Of a stretch of 22,205 bases of DNA, positions 18,219 through 22,205 are shown piece by piece. The stretch is taken from NCBI GenBank assembly GCA_018303575.1, contig JAGVXW010000015.1, positions 1 to 22,205 of the forward strand. The letters are read 5' to 3'. The stretch's first letter is position 1; every line of letters begins with the position of its first letter. The notes beneath the pieces are model-generated. The model did no database searches. It was not told the origin of the DNA and saw nothing but the letters and a program-made list of their open reading frames with translations. The stretch is from Candidatus Woesearchaeota archaeon. Its GTDB lineage: Archaea > Nanobdellota > Nanobdellia > Woesearchaeales > WJIZ01. A program made the position numbers and the translations under genes.

Positions 18219-21200
18219 GTTTTGATGCACACGCTGCAGGGCTCCAGGCCTTTTTCTTTGGCCTTGGCCGCGCCCTCAATCTCTTGGAGCCCCGCCTTTC
18301 CTGAAAGGGTGATGCAGTCCTTGTGGTGATAGCGCCTTCCATTCTTTGTTGTGTACACTTTCGCCGAGACAGCGGCCACCTTCTGGATGGCGTCCAGGCT
18401 TTTCTCCAGCTTTTCCTTGTGCCAAGCGAATTCCTGCCTGAGCTTTTCAGTGAGATCCTTCAGCTCTGGCTTCTCCTGCTCTTTCTTCTGTTCTGGTTGC
18501 GGTTTCTTGCCCACGAGGGTGGAGAGCCTCTTGAAGATGTCTTCCTTCTTGTCTTGCGGCGCGCCGGCAGAGGCCTCTTGTTGGGCGGGCGCTTTTCCTC
18601 CCTGATCGAAGAGGCTCCTCCTCTTGCGCTGTTGCAGCGGCCTCAGCATGGGCTTTCGGGGCGGCGGCTGGACAGGCCGAGAGGTGAAGAGCTGAGGTGG
18701 AGGCCCTTTCTTCCCCTTCTTGGACTGGTCATAGAGTAGGTAGCCGACAGTCGCGATCACCAGCAGCACGAGCAATCCAAGCAGCATCCATAGCCATCCC
18801 AATCCCCCTTTCTTTTCTTCAGCGCCTGGACTGGACGGATCGGTGGGGTCAGAGCCCTGGCTCACTTCATCGCCGTCGGTGAAGCCGTCTCCGTCTGTAT
18901 CGGCGTTCTTCGGGTCAGTCTTCCACTGGTATTCCTCCCTGTTCGTAAGCGCGTCTCCGTCAGAGTCCACAGCAGCGTCGCTCGGGTCTCGCGGATCAAG
19001 GCCGTAGCGCTCCTCCCAGTCATCGGGCATGCCGTCTCCGTCCTGGTCATTCGTGATGCTTGGCTGCTTCACCGCGCAGACGCTGTTCAGGCATTGGAGT
19101 CCTTGCTGGCAGTCTGCATTGGTCTCGCAGCTCTTGCCCTTGGCGCAGGCTGTCGGGCAGGCTCCTCCGCAGTCGACATCGGTTTCGCTTTGGCCTTGCT
19201 TGCCGTCGAGGCAGGAATCAGCCTTGCTGCACACGTTGTTCTTGCACAGCCCGGTCTCGCAGTCGCTGTTGCTCTTGCAGTCCTCGCCCAGCTCGCATTT
19301 CTCGCAGCTTCCGCCGCAGTCTGTGTCCGTTTCATTGCCATTCTGTTTGGCGTCAGTGCAGGAAGGCACGGTGCATCTGCCGGTGGAATCGCAGTAATTG
19401 CCCTGGCAGTCGCTGTTGCGGAGGCACAGCTTCCCTGTCTGGCAGGTCGGGCCACAGCTTCCGCCGCAGTCGACATCCGTTTCTGTCGAATCTTTGATTG
19501 AATTCGTACAAGTGGAATTCGAGTTGATGGCGCAGATACCATTGCTGCAGAGATTGGTGGCACAGTCGGTATTCACGACGCAGTTTTTCCCCGTCGCGCA
19601 CTTGCTGCATTTTCCTCCGCAGTCGACATCAGTCTCATTGCCGTTCTTCAGGCTGTCCGAGCAGAGCGCTGTCGCGCACCTGCCGAAAGAGTTGCAGTAG
19701 TTGCCTTGGCAGTCGGAATTGTTGAGGCAGAGCGCGCCGTTCCTGCAGGTTGGCCCGCAGATGCCGCCGCAGTCAAGGTCTGTCTCCACAGAATCCTTGA
19801 TGTTGTTGGAGCAAAGGTTGATGCTGCAGATGCCGTTTGTGCACAGCGAAGAGCTGCAGTCCGTATTCGCCCGGCACGTCTTCCCGTTGCTGCACTTTGT
19901 CGTGCAGCTTCCTCCGCAGTCTGTGTCCGTTTCATTGCCGTTCTTCAGAAGATCCGTGCACGCGGGCACCGCGCACTTGTTCTGCGCGTTGCAATAGTTG
20001 CCGGCGCAATCCGCGTTGCGGCCGCAATTTTTGCCAGTTCCGCACGTCGGCCCGCAGATGCCGCCGCAGTCTGTGTCCGTTTCCGTGCCATCCAGAATTC
20101 CATTAGAGCATGCCGGGCTTCCGCCTCCCCCGCCAGTGGGGAACCGGGTCGTGATGGGCGAACTGGTGCTGATGGGGCTCGACCTGCCCAGCGCGTTGAT
20201 CGCCCTGACATCGAATTTATATTGCGTGTTGTCAGTCAGGTTGATCGTGTTTCCATTTTCATCCTGCGTGATCCAGCCGGCAAAGCTGTTGTTCGCTCCC
20301 TCCAGTTTTACCGCAGTCCAGTCGATAAGTGTGGCCCTCTGGCTGTTCTGGATGGAGTAGATGGTATAATTGTAGGTGAGCCCCAGGCTCCCGCTTTCAG
20401 GATCCGCGGCAAGCCACGCTGCATGGAGTTGGTTCCTGAATGAGGTTGTTCCGGCTGGTTCTCCGGGGCTGGAAATAGTGATGTACTGCATCACTGGCGC
20501 TGAGGTGTCAACCAGGAAGCTGACGTTCGCTGTGGCGCTCTCGCTTCCCCTGAAGCAGAGCACATAGGCATTTCTCGTCGTGGATGCCGCACTCGAGAGC
20601 GTGGCAGTGTGGGTGTAGCTGTTCAGCGTGAAGAGCGACAACCCGGTCATGGGGTTGGGGTTTGTCAGATCGTATCTGCAGGACGCGCGCTTGTTCGTCT
20701 CAATCTGGATTTTGGGCGGCAGGCTGCCTTGCAGCGCCTCTGTATGGTCGGTGATGCGCAAGGGCACGGTGGGGTCAACGACAAGAGTAACGGATTGTTT
20801 CTCTGATCTCAACCCAGCCCGGTCCTCGCATTGCACGGTATAAGTTGTAGTGCCGACTGTTGTGAGCTGGAGGCCTGTGCTGGGGCTCCTAGAGAAGCCG
20901 GAACCAAGGCTGAGCATCAGTTCAAAGGCCTCATTGGAAGCAGTGCTATATCTGCACAGCACCTCCTCATTTGCGCTTGTGGTCAGGTTGAAATCTGCTG
21001 GCAGCTCGACGATCGGCGAAGCCGGCAGAGTGAACGCTTGCACAAGAGGCGCCTGGGTGTCGTAGCGCACCGGCAGGCTGTGGAGCGTGGGTATGGGGCT
21101 CTGCAGCTCGTTGCAGAGCACATGGATCGTGTGCCAGCTCTCGTCTGGGAACTGCACGTTCCGGATCGTGTAGCGGTTTCCTGCGACAGCGTCAAAGGAA

Positions 21201-22205
21201 GTGAGGAACGCAAAGTCGCTGGGATTCGGCTTGATGTCCTTGCTGTACCTGCAATTCAGGCTGTTCTGCGACTCGATGACAACATCAAAGGGTTGCGTGG
21301 GCGACGCCCCATTCGCCGGCGTAACAATGCTGAGCGTGTCGCGCAAAGCGTCGACGACAAACGTTGCGATGGCCTCTCCGATGTTGCCGAACGTGTCAAC
21401 AGCGACAACAGAGACCTCTACCTTTCCATCGCCCAGCGCCAGGGTCTTTGCGAAGCGCTTGGCCTGAGAAGAGCTGAAGCCAGAGACGCGCTCCTCGCCG
21501 TTGATGAGCACGCTCACAAGCCGCGCGTCGCGGTCGGTATCGATGATGATAGGCACGTTCATGGTGCGGGAGACGAAGGTTGCGGTGCTGTTGGAAGAGG
21601 GAGAGAGCCGCATGCCGAAGGGCGTCGTGAGTGGAAAAGAGGTGAGGAAATCCGCGTTCCTGGACGCGCTTGACCTGCCGAGCGCGTTGACTGCTTTCAC
21701 CTCGAAGACGTAGCGGGTGGCGTCAGCGAGATCGAGCTGCCTGCCCTGGTCGTCAGAGAAGATCCATGTGGAGAATCCGTTGTTGGGCTGGTTGGGCTCA
21801 GCTGCTGCCCAGTTGATGACCGTTCGCTTGCTGGTGAACTCATAGAGCGTGTAATTATAGCGAAGGCCTAGGCTTCCGGTCTCGGGATCGGTCGCTGTCC
21901 AGGATGCGTAGGCTTGACGCCGGAACGGCGAGATGCCTGGAAGCTGGCCGGGCGCCGAGTCGTTGACAAAGGTCATCGCCGGAGGCGAGGTGTCCAGGAG
22001 GAACTGGGTGGTGGTGCTTGCGGTCTCTGAGCCGCGGAAGCACTTGACAAAGAGGGTATGCGGGCCCAAGCTCGAGGAGAGAGCGGCGGTGTGGAGGTAC
22101 CCGTCGGATGTGCTCATGGCGGTTCCAGGGCTCACGGCCGGGCTGGAGGCATCATACTTGCAGGAGGAGCGCTTGTTTGTTTCGACGGCGATGCGGGCAG
22201 GCGAG
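18215..22205 (-). CDS. Giant modular surface protein with cytosolic tail, 5' end outside window
   Basis: The frame is open to the right edge, so the start is not seen; 1329 residues are visible. From the N-terminal side there are Ig-like modules with a repeated C-(R/K)-Y ... V-x-C disulfide pattern (ETNKRSSCKYD, SLNCRYSKD, VLCRYSTAS, ETNKRASCRYD) and Fn3-like segments ending AVNALGRSS and AINALGRSS. A glycine linker (GGGGGS) is followed by seven Cys-rich repeats (about 699-1043). Thrombospondin-3 calcium loops come next (about 1050-1125, for example DQDGDGMPDDW, DTDGDGFTDGDE), then one membrane helix (about 1134-1158). The tail is Lys/Pro-rich with a coiled coil and ends in YHHKDCITLSG...EPCSVCIKT, a presumed metal-binding module. 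Positive charges after the helix put the tail in the cytosol. An adhesin or receptor role is inferred. Confidence 0.85.
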   Translation of the reverse strand, partial: SPARIAVETNKRSSCKYDASSPAVSPGTAMSTSDGYLHTAALSSSLGPHTLFVKCFRGSETASTTTQFLLDTSPPAMTFVNDSAPGQLPGISPFRRQAYASWTATDPETGSLGLRYNYTLYEFTSKRTVINWAAAEPNQPNNGFSTWIFSDDQGRQLDLADATRYVFEVKAVNALGRSSASRNADFLTSFPLTTPFGMRLSPSSNSTATFVSRTMNVPIIIDTDRDARLVSVLINGEERVSGFSSSQAKRFAKTLALGDGKVEVSVVAVDTFGNIGEAIATFVVDALRDTLSIVTPANGASPTQPFDVVIESQNSLNCRYSKDIKPNPSDFAFLTSFDAVAGNRYTIRNVQFPDESWHTIHVLCNELQSPIPTLHSLPVRYDTQAPLVQAFTLPASPIVELPADFNLTTSANEEVLCRYSTASNEAFELMLSLGSGFSRSPSTGLQLTTVGTTTYTVQCEDRAGLRSEKQSVTLVVDPTVPLRITDHTEALQGSLPPKIQIETNKRASCRYDLTNPNPMTGLSLFTLNSYTHTATLSSAASTTRNAYVLCFRGSESATANVSFLVDTSAPVMQYITISSPGEPAGTTSFRNQLHAAWLAADPESGSLGLTYNYTIYSIQNSQRATLIDWTAVKLEGANNSFAGWITQDENGNTINLTDNTQYKFDVRAINALGRSSPISTSSPITTRFPTGGGGGSPACSNGILDGTETDTDCGGICGPTCGTGKNCGRNADCAGNYCNAQNKCAVPACTDLLKNGNETDTDCGGSCTTKCSNGKTCRANTDCSSSLCTNGICSINLCSNNIKDSVETDLDCGGICGPTCRNGALCLNNSDCQGNYCNSFGRCATALCSDSLKNGNETDVDCGGKCSKCATGKNCVVNTDCATNLCSNGICAINSNSTCTNSIKDSTETDVDCGGSCGPTCQTGKLCLRNSDCQGNYCDSTGRCTVPSCTDAKQNGNETDTDCGGSCEKCELGEDCKSNSDCETGLCKNNVCSKADSCLDGKQGQSETDVDCGGACPTACAKGKSCETNADCQQGLQCLNSVCAVKQPSITNDQDGDGMPDDWEERYGLDPRDPSDAAVDSDGDALTNREEYQWKTDPKNADTDGDGFTDGDEVSQGSDPTDPSSPGAEEKKGGLGWLWMLLGLLVLLVIATVGYLLYDQSKKGKKGPPPQLFTSRPVQPPPRKPMLRPLQQRKRRSLFDQGGKAPAQQEASAGAPQDKKEDIFKRLSTLVGKKPQPEQKKEQEKPELKDLTEKLRQEFAWHKEKLEKSLDAIQKVAAVSAKVYTTKNGRRYHHKDCITLSGKAGLQEIEGAAKAKEKGLEPCSVCIKT
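18835..19060 (-). other. Thrombospondin type-3 calcium-binding repeats (coding)
   Basis: Encodes about 75 residues with three D-x-D-x-D-G-type loops (DQDGDGMPDD, DSDGDALTNREE, DTDGDGFTDGDE) and the DP-rich linkers usual for this module (GLDPRDPSD, KTDPKNAD, GSDPTDPSS). It forms a rigid calcium-dependent stalk between the Cys-rich repeats and the membrane helix. Confidence 0.85.
19076..20110 (-). repeat. Seven tandem Cys-rich repeats of about 49 residues (coding)
   Basis: Each unit follows the plan C-x5-G-x2-ETD-x-DCGG-x-C ... C-x2-(N/S)-x-DC-x4-C-x5-C, with about nine or ten cysteines. Units 1, 3 and 5 share GPTC and NYC, while units 2, 4 and 6 share KNGNETD and LC-x-NGIC, so they alternate in an A-B pattern. 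Unit 7 is a divergent end copy. A dimer of about 98 residues was probably the duplicated unit. Such modules are common in DPANN surface proteins. Confidence 0.85.

Noticed and set aside
19076..20110. CRISPR-like array
   Set aside because: The period of about 147 bases is coding, keeps the frame and conserves cysteines. There are no short identical repeats with unique spacers.

Overview
This window is archaeal. The information-processing genes are archaeal in type: a RadA recombinase, a zinc-finger replication protein A and a CDKAL1-like tRNA methylthiotransferase. Most transcription units start with a TATA box placed about 25-30 bases before the start codon, often with almost no leader. Many small membrane proteins carry class III (archaeal prepilin) signal sequences. 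Surface proteins with CRY-type disulfide modules, Cys-rich repeats and thrombospondin-3 calcium repeats, together with bacterial-type ThyA and DHFR, suggest a DPANN archaeon (Woesearchaeota-like). That lineage call is inference; there is no rRNA gene to settle it.

Left part (1-8473), housekeeping and toxin-antitoxin genes. An APH-fold kinase that appears to lack its N-lobe start (115-1035, +) is followed by a tRNA methylthiotransferase (1094-2356, +). This converges, with a 14-base overlap, on a thyA-folA operon (2343-3684, -). thyA diverges from a mutY-like glycosylase (3724-4482, +) across one palindrome that appears to hold both TATA boxes. Next come an orphan AbrB-type antitoxin (4519-4800, +), a decayed PIN fragment (4762-4899, -) and an AbrB-RelE pair (4906-5414, -). 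A small acidic-tailed protein plus radA form one operon (5503-6763, -), and RPA plus a DUF457/YdjM-like membrane protein form another (7062-8473, -). Between the last two lies an unexplained structured gap (6764-7061).

Right part (8492-22205), all on the minus strand, is the striking region. Fifteen consecutive genes encode single-pass proteins with a short basic N-terminus, a hydrophobic helix and usually a cysteine-bearing exterior domain. Thirteen have [K/R][A/G] immediately before or near the helix, and seven of these have the class III form [K/R][A/G]-Q. They lie downstream of a giant surface protein (18215-22205, running off the right edge) with Ig/Fn3-like modules, seven Cys-rich repeats, TSP3 repeats, one membrane helix and a cytosolic coiled-coil tail ending in a putative metal-binding module.

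The cluster divides into four probable transcription units: giant protein + 17715 gene + 16699 gene; 16143-16610 gene + 15475-16143 gene; the solitary 15131-15403 gene; and a ten-gene unit (8492-14955) in which no junction has more than 2 bases between genes and seven of nine junctions are 4-base NTGA overlaps. Two of the ten are micro-genes of 38 and 41 codons that start with TTG and GTG. No ATPase, platform protein or prepilin peptidase is in the window, so assembly would depend on genes elsewhere. I read the cluster as a multi-component pilin-like surface assembly with an associated giant adhesin or receptor. Its function is unknown and it is the best candidate here for an undescribed system.
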